A stretch of 64,000 nt of DNA from Acephala macrosclerotiorum (GCA_014904845.1 MU119343.1:65202-129201); one strand, 5' to 3'. Counted from the stretch's first letter, positions 10,367 to 20,939 are shown. Numbers and translations are program-made. Notes: a model not told the origin generated them from the letters alone.

Positions 10367-11118
10367 CTAAGCATCTATCTGGTGATAGAATGTACCCAAG
10401 ACCCATCTCTGTTGAGGTAAAGCCACCTTCCAAAATTTGAGCACAAACTGCTGCTGCAGTATGCTAACCAACGCCGACCTTACGGTTAGCGGCCTCAGAT
10501 TTCTCGAAAAGCTTTGAAAGCCTCCCGTGGAAGCCCTCGGTTGCCTTGGCAATCCAATAAATCTGACTGAGGTCGGCACGGCCACCGTCGCTCTTGTCAG
10601 TGGGAGACAGGACGGGCGTTGTGTATGAGGCGGCAAAACCATTGCTGGCTTCGCAGTGACTATTGACGTTCGCTACCACCATCAGTAGTCGACAAGCTGG
10701 CTGCTACACTGTGAGGGGGTCGCTTGGTGAGTCTCTCCGTATGCTTGGGATTGGATTTGGGTTCCTCCATTGAATTCGACGTGACGGGATCACACTCAGA
10801 CCTTCGTTTCGGGTGGTGTGACCACCGTGCCGATAGGTATCAGCCTGCTTCAAATATAAATTAGCATGTACCTTGGTAGTTCTGAACCAAGGGGAGATCT
10901 CATTTTCGTTATCCAAAAGTAGACAGGATGACAGTAATGAGGATCTCGACAGCAGCAATAAGCAACTTGGCAGCTCGAGGGAAGTATGGAAAGAGTCGGA
11001 TGCTTGAGCTTTGAGGATCCAGCAAATTTGAACGCTAAGTGGGGAGTATACTACTCCGAAAGCTTTGGGAAGGGCTTGATGAATAGATAGGAAAAGGGAA
11101 CGTCGATCCACTCACCAT
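10367..11118 (-). CDS. Array copy 10, ATG-only first exon; model uncertain
   Basis: TATA-like TATAAAGG at about 11175-11184. ATG (11118-11116) abuts GTGAGT. The intronic ATGACAGT is at 10928-10935. The best branch and acceptor (GCTAAT...GAAGCAG, exon from 10844) gives a 47-aa product, ADTYRHGGHTTRNEGLS..., ending at 10704. Downstream, 10682-10464 holds a strongly coding-like block (LSQIYWIAKATEGFHGRL, LFEKSEAAN) followed by a possible donor GTAAGG. It can be joined in frame to ATG using an acceptor at 10704 instead. The second model better explains the coding-like block. Both keep the start module. Confidence 0.35.
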
Positions 11119-11249
11119 GAGTACGAAGCACAGTTTACCAAGAGTTTGACCTCTTGTTCAACCACGATCAACCCCTTTATAGTCAAAATTTGAAGACACT
11201 CCGTGACCTGCCTTGAGTCAGTACAAGCATTTCAGACGGCGAGAAGCAG

Positions 11250-11620
11250 TTGTGTATTCACCTATGCGGGTGGTCCCTTAACAATGCAGCCTTCTCTTCC
11301 TCTGTCTTCTGGTGCTTCTGTGTAGATTCTGTGGTCTGTGTAGTGACCGTGGCCTCACAAGAAGAGTTGCAGTCACGAAATTTGCTGATGCAAGAGCTGA
11401 TTAGCATATACTTTGGTATGACCGAAAAGCGGGCATCGAAGCCGGTCCAATTGAGGGGAAGTTAACAGTAATGACAGAATCGACAGAGAAAAAGGGACAG
11501 AAGAAGTCTTGAAGCTATAAATTTACAAACTTGGGCAAGGTTGAACACACCTTCTGAGATTTGCAGCCCTGAATAGGCTCGAGTAGATGAGAGGCGGAGG
11601 AACGCCACTACACCCACCAT
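11250..11620 (-). CDS. Array copy 11, model uncertain
   Basis: TATA-like TTATAA near 11680-11686. ATG (11620-11618) followed by donor GTGGGT. The intronic ATGACAGA is at 11471-11478. The intron ends GCTAATCAGCTCTTGCATCAG. The coding-like reading after the acceptor (FRDCNSSCEATVTTQTTEST, then HQKTEEEKAALL) is not in frame with a plain ATG exon, so the copy is either frame-broken or uses a shifted donor such as GTGTAG four bases later. No known domain. Confidence 0.3.
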
Positions 11621-11999
11621 GAATAAATGAGGACAGTTTCCTAAGCTTTGATCTTCTTCCTCGAACGAAGATGATCTTCTTATAACTGAAGCTGGTGATA
11701 GACACGACTGCATGTGACCTGCTTTGAATTAGAAAAGATCCGATTCAGCAAGGTGGCGAGTTTTCTTACTTACTAAGGTGAATAGAACCTACGACCGCTC
11801 TCACCACTTGCTCCTATTAGCAGCTCTTCTCGGTGCTTCCCGGCTTTCCTGGAGACCTGGATCGTGTCGAAGGCTGTGACCCTGGAGATACCACAAAGGT
11901 ATTTGCTAGAGCAATGTTTTTGACTGGCGCTGGCCGAGCAGTGGTGTTGGCGCTTCTCTCGAGTACCAGAATTCGCAGAAGGTCCGCTCCATCTGGGTA

Positions 12000-12518
12000 T
12001 CTGTTCTCGAGGCCCTCACCAGACTACTGGAAGTGACCCTTCTCCTCTTTTATCGCCAAAGCTTCCTCGAACTCCTCCTCAACTCTGACATTCATCTCGC
12101 GATAAAGCTATTCTCGGAACGATATCCAGGTCTTCGTATCACCCAGGAACGGAGCATGCTTCTTGAGATGCTGGAACAATCAACGACCGATCGAACCAGT
12201 TGTTCTTCCAACTCGCGATTCAGCCGACAATGGTTGCAGTCACCATGACTTTGGAGGCAGGAATCGACTATATCGAGGGTTAGTATACCAATGGCCGAGA
12301 GAGAGGGATTCGGAGATAGGAAATCATCCGAAAAATGGTTGGACGTGTGGAAGATAACAGCAACAAAGGAACTTGACAACAGAATCAATTGGGACGCACT
12401 TTTGCACTGCCGAAATGAAAATTTGGTGATAACGAGGACTCGGTGCGTTTAGTAGATCACCTGAAAAGCTAACTGGTACAAGCAAAAGAGTGAGCGATAA
12501 TGATGATCCACTCACCAT
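12000..12518 (-). pseudogene. Array copy 12, interrupted by stop codons
   Basis: TATA box about 12577-12584 (CTATAAAAAG). ATG (12518-12516) abuts GTGAGT. The intronic TTGACAAC is at 12373-12380. The branch CTAAC and acceptor ATATAG give M|SIPASKVMVTATIVG then TGA. A coding-like helical block downstream (FQHLKKHAPFLGDTKTW, then REMNVRVEEEFEEALAIKEE) is interrupted by TGA and TAG. The TAG is consistent with CAG to TAG and the TGA with CGA to TGA, that is C-to-T changes. The block loosely resembles the SANT-like end of copy 2 (R-F/E-rich helix). Confidence 0.45.
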
Positions 12519-12692
12519 GAATAATTGGTGCAGTTTGCCATGAGTTTGGCTTGCTTTCGTGTGGTGCGAGGTGACTTTTTATAGCGAAGATTTAAGGGAA
12601 CCTGTCGGACTGCGTAGTCAAGTCAGTACAAAGGTGGTATGCAAATGGAGGAGTTCTCTGACCTGTCTAAGGAGGCAAGTGAATCGCTGACG

Positions 12693-13170
12693 TTATCGTG
12701 GACACGGCTTGAGTGATGGAACGATCCAAAGAACCAGGATATAACCTGGAGAAAATTTGTACGCAAAACTGCGAGCATCCTTGCTCAGGACCTGGACCTC
12801 GAGATAGCATATGCAGGCTTGATTGACTTCAACTACCAGAAAAATATTCTCCCGTCTGTTGACTCGATCAAGCTTTGCTTTGAAAAATCGAATGGAGTTG
12901 ATGCTAGGCTCTTCACCTCCCCAGATACTTGCATCTGGCATATTCATGAACTCGCCGACATCAGCCCTCAATAAGCAGAAAGGATTTGTACTAGGCCTAG
13001 ACGTTAGCGTCCTAACCATGACAGCAATCCGGGTCTTGGAAGCAAAAAGCGCGGAGATTTTGACTAAGAGCCCTGGGATGTTGGGAACAGATAATATTCC
13101 GGGGCGGTACGGAGAGCCATTGATTGAGGAAGGTAGGTTGGGAAGGGATGGGCAATGGGCAACTCACCAT
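12693..13170 (-). CDS. Array copy 13, model uncertain
   Basis: ATG (13170-13168) abuts GTGAGT; the TATA region near 13231-13240 is weak (GATACAT). The intronic ATGACAGC is at 13018-13025, 142 nt from the donor. A GCTAACGTCTAG-type intron end is present, the same wording as in copy 2. The open block that follows, to 12693, is coding-like (EFMNMPDASIWGGEEP, then FFKAKLDRVNRREN) but is out of phase with ATG for both available acceptors. Either a frameshift or a missed small exon. Confidence 0.3.
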
Positions 13171-13235
13171 GAGTATTAATAGAGTACCGTGGCCAAAGAC
13201 TTTACCAGCTCTTTCGCGCAGAGCAGCTTCATGTA

Positions 13236-13874
13236 TCAAAGATTGTAGAAATGATCGAGGTCTTGCTGAGTGAGAAGTGGAGGAGCGAGAAAACTAGAGT
13301 CTTGTCCAGTATATTGGGTGCGCTCTCTGAAAAAGCCATCATTGTAGCTCATCTCATCGAGCGCGTTAGGTTGTCGTTGAACTTGAAGAAATGCGGTTTC
13401 TTTGCAAACAACTCCCCAAGTTCTCGCATTCTCGTTCGGTAACGCGGACAGTTTGTTCGGTATTGGGGTCATGCTTTCGGCAGATAGCTCTAGGAATGTA
13501 ATCGTAGTGCTTTCGAATTACTCGCAAGTCACTCTCGCCTTCTCGGAAGCTAGCCATACCGCTACGCTCATATCCGGATCTAATGTTACACGAAAGTCAG
13601 CATTCAATCCTCGATTTTCGGGATGATCAGCGAAAAGAACTGTTGCTCCACTTGACAATAGGGGAAGAGATTGACAAGGAAGATGGTCTGAATGGCCGGA
13701 ATGTATGCTCAGTCATCTCCAGGAACAGGTTAGAGGGATAGTGAACAACGAAGAAAGGAGGTCTAAGGATCCGCACTGCAGTCAAAGAACGTGACGATCC
13801 AACGCACCTTAATAAATGCCACCGAAATTCGCAGAGGTCTACAGCTCCATGAAGATGTAGACTCGATATTTATA
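13236..13874 (-). pseudogene. Array copy 14, no start codon before the splice site
   Basis: TATA box (tatttata) at 13867-13874. A donor GTGCGT begins at 13807 after ATTAAG, where other copies have ATG. TTGACAAT is at 13652-13659, 148 nt from the donor. Downstream coding-like blocks at 13366-13557 (EGESDLRVIRKHYDYI) and 13236-13472 (end reads LLTQQDLDHFYNL) lie in two frames. An ATG within the leader is followed at once by TAG, so this copy has no usable initiator at the conserved site. Confidence 0.35.
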
Positions 13875-14288
13875 CCCCTCGATCTAACGCGACAAAAGAA
13901 TTGTAGTAGCCATTTAAACCCGGGGAGTTGTGCAGACATAGGAGGTGAATGAAAAGTTGGGGCAAAGGTGCGAGGCTCTTCCAGCGTCGCTAGCGCTAGA
14001 AACACTTAGGGCTTCAGCCACTCCACTCTAAGCAACAGCTCTTTTCGGCACAATCTACACTTGTCATTCCTCCTTGCATATTTTACAAGTCTATCCAATT
14101 TCTATTCTAATAATAGGAGTTTTTAGTACCAAATATTTCACTAACCAGACAAGAAATTGTCGTCATCACGTGGGCAAGTGCACTTGATGTCATCGACTTT
14201 CCCTCTCAATCTCGACTCATATATTAGGAAATTTTATAATCTCATTCCATATTGATCTTCGATATCTAATTCAAGCCAATCTTTCAAA

Positions 14289-14759
14289 ATGTCAGCTTCA
14301 AGCGCCGAGAACTCCTCCACAGACTCATCCTCCCACCAGACCTCGGGGGATTCCACCTCCCAGGGCAATACTAGCGGCGCTGTCCAGTACGTACCTCCTC
14401 CTCTCAAATCATACCACCTCATTCCTCATTTTACCTCGTATCATGAGCGTCTATTCAAACAAGTCTCGCGGCAAGCCAGAGAGTGACTTGAGTTTTGGCG
14501 ATATGAAGATGCGCAGGCTGATGCTGAGTGTGAATAGGAGAGGAGGTACGGGAATGGAGAAGACGGGTGCGGATCCGGATGCTGGGGGTGATGCTAGAGA
14601 TGCTAGCCAGGGGACGAAGAGTAATTATGTGAGTTGAAGGTCGAATGTGAGGAGGTGATGAAAGCTGATGAAGCGCAGAACTCAGCTGACGAGCCGGATT
14701 TCATGAAGAGGAAGCCTGGGAATCCTCCCACGATTATGAGTCAGATTCGGGAGAAGTAA
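14289..14759 (+). CDS. Small three-exon hypothetical protein (about 115 aa)
   Basis: The first exon begins at ATG 14289 with a Ser/Thr-rich start (SSTDSSSHQTSGDS) and ends at about 14386-14390 at GTACGT/GTACCT. Exon 2, about 14464-14628, reads SRGKPESDLSFGDMKMRRLM and ends at donor GTGAGT. Exon 3, 14679-14759, starts after GCGCAG and ends KPGNPPTIMSQIREK. One choice of the first junction gives 34+55+27 codons, closing in phase. It is hydrophilic, with no signal peptide and no family recognised. Introns are short (about 50-75 nt), unlike the neighbouring array genes. Confidence 0.6.
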
Positions 14760-16204
14760 GTATTCATCTTTCTTTTACCATCGTTATAGGATGGAGTTGA
14801 GGTGATGGGAGTGGTGCTGATGATGTGGCAGATTGCAGGAGGGGACCACGAGAAGTGAGTAGATGGGGGTGAGAAGGGTGTTTGGTGATGGGGTTGGGGG
14901 GAATGTGGGATCATTTTGAAATTAAAATATATTGAATGAAACGAAATTCGTAACATAAATGGCAAATTGACCCATGGTTCCTTGCTTCGCTGAACATTCC
15001 GTCCTTCGATAAGGCGAAGTGAAATACGTGATAACTTGCAGCTCTGGAATCATGTCTCGTTTCTGCCAAGGCTGCACTGGGTCTCGAAATTATTTTGTCT
15101 CAGGCAATCGTCAAAGGGCGAACAAATGCCACTCGGTGGCTTTCGTGATGTTGCGCATGCTCGTGACATCTCAGGGGCGTCGCTACGGTTGCTTGATTTG
15201 GTGTTCTGTGTACACCGCTGCTTTTACGATTCACCTCGCCTCTGCCAGGGACTTGAAGCAGCGATGGATAGACAACACTAGAGTGAGGCTCGGAGATTGG
15301 CTTGGAGATGTTGCAAGCCTTCTCAATATTGACGGTTTTGCATATACCATCGGTCTTATTGTCGGTAGATAAAAAAATCTATGGGCATAACAAGATCAAG
15401 CATTCGACAAAGCTTGTCTCAAGAAGCTCACAAGGTTCCTGCGCGAAACACAAGTAAAAGGAACAGACCAGAAAGATAACGATTGAGACATTGTTGTGAC
15501 AAGAACCCACAGGATACTTTTTAGCGATGTGCGTTGCCCAAGAACTCTAAGAAACCCTCCAAAAAGGTATTGAAAGTGGGATATTTTCAAGTGTCTGTGG
15601 CTGCAGTTCCATCAAACAAAGTTTTTGCTTTTATGCTGCTTGAAGAACGCAGCAAAAAAGACTTATAATGTAGGAACTATTAGTATCCCATTGTTTGAAA
15701 TCACCAAGGCTTTGATGATCTATTGAGCTCGGGGTATTGAGAGAGTCACTTTAAGCAAGTTGCTGAGATGCCAAGTGATATCGACAGATCGCTGTCAGCT
15801 GCTTTCTTCCTGTAAAAAGGGATAAGAAAGAGAGAATCTCAATATAAGTTCATGTAACAGCAAATAGTATCTGGTGGAGTGACTGAGAGAGCAAATTAGA
15901 CAGAATGTGATATCTTAGAGAACACTGACGGTCAAGTGAAGGTAAAATAGTTAGGCGTATATTTGTATTTGATAGTCTGAAATCCAAGCCTGAAACTCTC
16001 ACTAACGGCTGAGAATGCATCAGGACCAAGGCATCAGTGATCCTCCTGAGCTAGTGTTTTCCAATTGTGCTAGCACTGGGGGTCGGTGCCTCGCAGCCTT
16101 ACATGACTTGTCCTAGGTCCATATCTGAAAATTTTCTTTCGCTCTTCCTTTCTCCTTCGCACAAACAACATCCACACAACAAATTTTTGAAAAATCAATT
16201 CAAA
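14760..16204. other. Intergenic, no gene supported
   Basis: A 117-codon frame at 15019-15372 starts with GTG, not ATG, and has no supporting features. A CTGTCA-like site near 15790 lacks a matching TATA and donor at array spacing. Nothing else is supported. Confidence 0.5.
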
Positions 16205-16384
16205 ATGTTCTCTTTTCTGGCATCTTGCATGCCATTCTTCTTCTCATCCTCTCCCCGCCCCGCTTCTCCTGACACCTCCGTGGTGGATGATGGAAATGTG
16301 GTCCCTCAATTCCCTGGCCCCCTACCCCGACCTGGCGCCATTCCACCATCGTCGCGGTTAGGATTCCTTCCTCGCGAGGTTTAA
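16205..16384 (+). CDS. Possible first exon or short ORF (59 aa)
   Basis: ATG 16205 sits in a good fungal context (TCAAAATG after a pyrimidine/CAA-rich leader) and opens a 59-codon frame with a hydrophobic start (MFSFLASCMPFFF) and a Pro-rich tail, ending at TAA 16384. It could be an exon continuing downstream, where a basic coding-like reading (RNLKARRWTAPKKK) and an A12 run near 16510 occur in other frames. No splice model closes. Confidence 0.3.
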   Translation: MFSFLASCMPFFFSSSPRPASPDTSVVDDGNVVPQFPGPLPRPGAIPPSSRLGFLPREV

Positions 16385-16774
16385 CCTCGTACCTGAGCTC
16401 TGCTCCCTCCCTGTTTTCCGTCGGAGGTAGCAGCTATCTTCTCATGCTCCTGCCGTTGCGGGTGGCTGAGATTGATCGAAATCTCAAGGCTCGCCGTTGG
16501 ACAGCCCCAAAAAAAAAAAATCTTCAAGGTAGACGAGATCGACGCATCGACCGCGATAATGAAGGCTAACATGCTCGTGCGTTGGAAGAAGCAGAATACC
16601 TTCAAGCGTCAACAACGAATCGATCAGCCCGATGCGAATAACTCTCCGAAACCAGGGTCAAACTCAGGAAATAATGATGTGTGCCAGAGTAGCAGGATAC
16701 TGGTGAATAGCACTCTCATTGGCGCTGAAGGTGCGCGATATCACAAATCCCTTTCCGAGACCAAACCCCTCAAG

Positions 16775-17122
16775 TATAGAACCCAGGACTCCATCCTTCG
16801 AGACGGCTATGAAACTCGAAGAAGTCAGCACTTTATTTTCAGGATGCTTGTGAGTCCACTGCTGCTATTCCTACTTCTTGCAACTTTCCCCTTCGTGCCA
16901 CGCGTTGCCATCGCTGGATTCAAGCTGCGCCGGCGAGGATTGCCAGCTCTATACGCTGCCTTCCGGGTTGTTCGTTTTGGCTGTCATTTCCTTCAGTGTT
17001 GTCAACTACCCATCACACCTCGTCTAAGCAAAGCTAACGTATTCTTCCTCGGGCAAGTTCTTCTGGGCGAGAGCCCCATACCCACGAAGCTCAGTCGGGA
17101 AAGAGCATTGAACAAGCACTAA
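16775..17122 (+). other. Plus-strand array module A
   Basis: TATA at 16775-16778; ATG at 16844-16846 followed by CTT and donor GTGAGT (16850). GGCTGTCATTT lies at about 16979-16989, 130 nt into the intron, the same element and spacing as in the minus-strand copies. The intron end has GCTAACGTATTCTTCCTCGG(G)CAAG. The reading after the acceptor is short. A 216-codon ORF crosses the whole module but starts with a near-cognate codon upstream and is probably fortuitous. Confidence 0.4.
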
Positions 17123-17481
17123 ATGAAGCCCTGCTGCTTACTCTGAGAGCTCATTCCATGAGAGCCCAGGTAATCAACAACTTACCTGGTCAATGTTGGA
17201 TATGGGTAACTCGTATCAGCAAGAGTCGGAGCAAGTGGACGAAAAGGTCGAGACTAATGAGATTTCCACAAGACTTGGATTATTTTCTGTTTCTAATCAA
17301 AGCTCAGCACTTCCTTTTAGGTTTATCCTTCTTCCATGTTCCTCGATTATTGCAAAGGCTGATGAAATACAGAGCAAGATGATCAACGTTTATTTGTCTA
17401 TGCTCGCGAAACTGAAGTTTTTTGAATTGGATTGAAGAGGTATTCACTAGCAACCCCTTGACACAGGATATCCCGCTGACA

Positions 17482-18009
17482 TATAAAACAGAGGATCTCC
17501 TCTCTCGATAACACCACGACGTGTTGGAACGACAGCAACTTGCCTCTAGAGATGCCGTGAGTCACCTCCCTCCCACATCAAATCCTCCTTTCTTCCCTTT
17601 GGTCGGGCTCCTTGCTTTTGTACCAAATTGCAGACCACGGCGAGAGTACGCACATCCTGGTGTAATTTTCCCTCATTGTCAACATTTCCTTGCCGTCAAC
17701 TTTTTTTGTCACCCACCACCATTCAATGGCATAGCCTCTGAGCAAAGCTAACATGTTCTTCATCCAGCAGATTTTAGTGGTGTCATGATTCGGGTCGATC
17801 CAGATGCCCCATGGAAGCCAACTTCCTACAACGATATGGCGACTGCGGGCAAGAGATACCCAGAGAGAGATACAAACATCGCCGACCGAAATGGACGCTA
17901 CATTGGTCGACATCTGGTCTACACCCGTCAAAGGCTCTTGGCCCATCTGCCATGCCATGCCAAACACTCAACGACCAACGAACCAGATGAGCCATGCTCA
18001 ACAATCTAG
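17482..18009 (+). other. Plus-strand array module B with coding-like second exon
   Basis: TATA box at 17482-17487 (ATATAAAA). ATG at 17552-17554, CC, then donor GTGAGT (17557). TTGCCGTCAA lies at 17690-17699, 133 nt into the intron. The intron ends GCTAACATGTTCTTCATCCAGCAG. The following block (RVDPDAPWKPTSYNDMATAG, then YPERDTNIADRNGRYIG) is coding-like up to a stop near 18009, but phase from the ATG cannot be closed without a stop. Confidence 0.4.
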
Positions 18010-19124
18010 GGCCAGAGCAGGCAGTTTGTCATATGGTATGCTGCCGGCTGACCCTTCGATGAATCCAATGTTCAAGGAGAGACCATCTACGCTCAACAGT
18101 CACAACTTCGCGAATGAGGAATCGAGAGAACAAGTGTCATTGAAGCAGAGGAAGCGTTATAAGACCTCGGAAGGAAAGTCAAGAGTGATGAGCAAGATTA
18201 CATGTAGATAATGAATAGAGGGCTTCAGTCTCATTTCTTCTTTCAATTAGAAATCGCATGGAAGTATCGGACGCATGTCTCTGGGTGCATGTCCTTGCCT
18301 GAACTTGGAATTGGGTTGCGCTGCAACATTTTCCTGATATATTTGACGGGTATGTCTCTCGATTCGTCGAAGCAATTGCTGCCTACACCATTTCTTCATC
18401 CATCAGTCCATCTTCTGATACGCCGCTTCATCGCATTCTTACTATCCTCCACAAACTCCTTCGTAGCAGCTAGCTTCCCTCCCAAGGCGCAACGTATGGC
18501 CTTTACCCTTCTGCGCCTTCACAGTGCTCGATGCCCCTACTTAAGTCAGAATTTTGCGAAACTCGATACCTCAAGGCGCAAGTGATCTGATTTCTGCTAC
18601 ATGAATTGAAGCGCGAGGAAGCTTGGAGTGTGAGGTAGCTGTGATTGGAAAAGCCAGGAAGCCATCTGCCATCTTCTCTATCCCTGTGAACCGCAAGCCA
18701 TGAGTCCTAGGACCAGACTAGTCGCTGGAGTGAAAGCGTCTTCGCTCGCACATCTTCCCAATGTAAGATCTTACGAGACCGCGATCTTCACCCCAAAAGG
18801 ATTTGTGGCAGCGAAACGGCTGGCCAAGCTTCTCCTTCAGCAGAGAATCTTGACCTTCGCACAGGGCGAGGTAAGGGTTGGACCACCGTTGATTATTGCC
18901 AAAGTGGATTTCCAGCGAGGAATATATGAAATAGGAGTGTTAACCGTTTTGGCAGCGATCCTTAAGCTTGAAGGTATTACATAATGAGATGAAATGCAAA
19001 AGCAAACATTGATTCATTGAGATGAGGATGAGAGGGTGTACTGTATAAGAATTCTCCGCCCTGCGCCGTAATTGCAGTCCCGAGGTAATGATATCTATGC
19101 TTCCCGCAACCCATTCCCACCTCA
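18010..19124. other. Weak ORFs only
   Basis: A 94-codon ATG frame at 18700-18984 (plus) and a 124-codon frame at 18211-18585 are present. Neither has a recognisable domain or splice support. The first is interrupted by a good donor GTAAGA near 18760 and might be an exon of an unrecognised gene. Confidence 0.35.
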
Positions 19125-20939
19125 TCAAAGTTTAAATTCTCTCTCGACATCTCTGAGTTCAGTCGCAGACATATCCTCCGAGACGACGGCTCTTCCCGGT
19201 TTCTGTACACCCTGTTCAGTATTCAACACCCTCTCCAAACTCAGCTCTTGTGTTAAGAAACTTAAAACTAGAGTTACACCATTGAATACCAACAGTGTCA
19301 CCCAAATCATCTTCAGGGAATCCGCAAACATCTTCGTGAGGGCCTGTTTTTCAGCTGAGTTCGCCGGAAGCTGCTTGATAATCTGCACAAACTCAAGCAC
19401 ATTCTGCGACGACGCATTCTCAAGTCCGACCAGACCAGCTGAGTCAAGCTTCTGCTGAAATACGTTCTGGAAGATGATACCCATGATGGCAATACTGAGT
19501 GACATTCCCAAAGTGCGCATAGTCATTACCATTGCTGCAGCAATGGCCATATCTCCATCTGACGCACTAGCTTGAACAGCAAGTCGCATTACAGGAAGCA
19601 GCATCCCAATGCCCGTGCCTCCGACGAGATTGATGAAGACCCACTGTGAAGTCGTTGTGTCCACACCAAGGAGCAGCATCACACCTGCGCCGAGTATGGT
19701 AATAGCCCATCCAATCCAAAGGATCCTGCGATATGCTCCGATCTTCTTGACCGCGAACCCAGTAGCTGCTGCAGCGATAGCAACTGAAAGCAGACATGGG
19801 AGAATAGTGACACCTGCTAGAATGGGGGGAAATCCTTTCACAGCTTCAAAGTATATTGGCAAATAGTAGACACAAGCGAACATGTTGAAACCAGAGACAA
19901 GGCTTTGCCAGTATATCGTTGCGGACGTTCGGTTGTTGAAGATGGTCATCGGAATGATAGGTCGTTTGGCCAAGTAAATCTCCCATGCTACAAATGTTGC
20001 CAAGCCATTGATGCCAACTAGAAGCGGTACGAGTGTTTGGGTGCTGCCCCAGGCAAACGAGATGCCACCCCAGGAAATAGCGATAAGTGTTGATGTTGCT
20101 GACCCTAAAAGCAGGAGGCAGCCGATCCAGTCGATGTCCATGATCTTGTCCAAGAGCGCGCCTTTCCGTGGCTGAAGTCGAAGCGAGAGAGGAAGAACGA
20201 GGAGACAGGTGATAGCACTGAGAGAGGCCAAATTAGCCAGTGTAAAAAAGACAGGGCAGAAGTGGAGGTACAATGGCAACATGACCCAAAAGATCCACCG
20301 CCAAGTGACTTTCTGGGTGAACGCTCCTCCAATCAATGGCGAGATCGCACTTCCCAGGGCCCATGAAAGACTGATCAACCCGAAGTATGCACCTCTTTGT
20401 TTGAGCGGAACCAGATCGGTGATGATAATCTCGATGAGCGAAAGTCCACCTCCGCTTCCTACACCTTGAAGCACTCTTCCCACCAGTATATCTGCGACAT
20501 CTTGTGCCAATGCGCATGTAATTGACCCTGCTATGAAGAGGAGTAATGCGAAGATGATCATAGGTCTTCGCCCGAACGTGTGAGAAAAGGCAGCGAATGG
20601 AGGTTGACAGACAGCGCTGGAGAGAAGATAGGATGTGCCAACCCAAAAAGCTTGCGTTGAGGATGCATGTGTGGACGCCGCTATGTCCTGCAGCGACAGT
20701 AGTTAGAACGGCGAGAGCATCAACCATCAGATGATGGATAGACATACTGGCAGTGCAACTCCGATACTTGTTGACTCCAATGCTGCATAGAAAGACATTA
20801 TCATCAGGATAGCGAAAGTTATCTTTTCGCGGCCCGCCAAAATAGTTTCCTCACGCACATCATCTTCACTGACATCTGTATCCTCTGGCAACTGAATTTC
20901 GGGAATCTGGGGAGCCTTAAATATTGTTTCCATCGCCAT
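19125..20939 (-). CDS. MFS transporter, DHA2 drug:H+ antiporter type (584 aa)
   Basis: Exon 1 is 20939-20748 (64 codons, start ATG GCG ATG) and exon 2 is 20687-19125, with intron GTATGT...GCTGCAG (60 nt). The protein rejoins as STSIGVALP|DIAASTHASS, the usual first transmembrane segment and loop of DHA2 proteins. It has GRRPM after TM2, RVLQGVGSGGG in TM4, and PLIGGAFTQKVTWRWIFW, the antiporter motif C region and the loop after TM5. About 14 transmembrane segments are expected, in the plasma membrane. The likely role is export of a toxic compound or metabolite; substrate unknown. A Zn2Cys6 regulator lies 634 bp upstream on the same strand. Confidence 0.93.

Larger units (their letters stand above)
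1..13880 (-). repeat. Tandem array of diverged small-gene modules
   Basis: At least 14 minus-strand units share one layout: a TATA box (TATAAATA-like), about 60 bp of leader, ATG or its relic placed directly at a 5' splice site (GTGAGT, GTGCGT, GTGGGT, GTACGT), and a TTGACAGC-like element (plus-strand reading) about 125-150 nt into intron 1. Donor positions are 389, 1970, 3065, 3676, 4277, 7633, 8508, 9199, 10002, 11115, 11617, 12515, 13167 and 13807, with a doubtful one at 5325. The units are too diverged for long DNA identity, so this is a family array rather than a recent satellite. Proteins are small and unrecognised. Several units are clearly broken. The family is seen in sequence; common descent of all units is inference from the shared layout. 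Confidence 0.7.

Noticed and set aside
13402..13626. 74-codon plus-strand ORF that looks protein-like
   Set aside because: It lies antisense to the 13.8 kb array copy, whose TATA box, donor and intronic element place the transcript on the minus strand.
16472..17122. 216-codon plus-strand ORF
   Set aside because: It crosses the TATA, ATG|GTGAGT and intron of a plus-strand array module and changes character from basic to hydrophobic at the donor; likely fortuitous.
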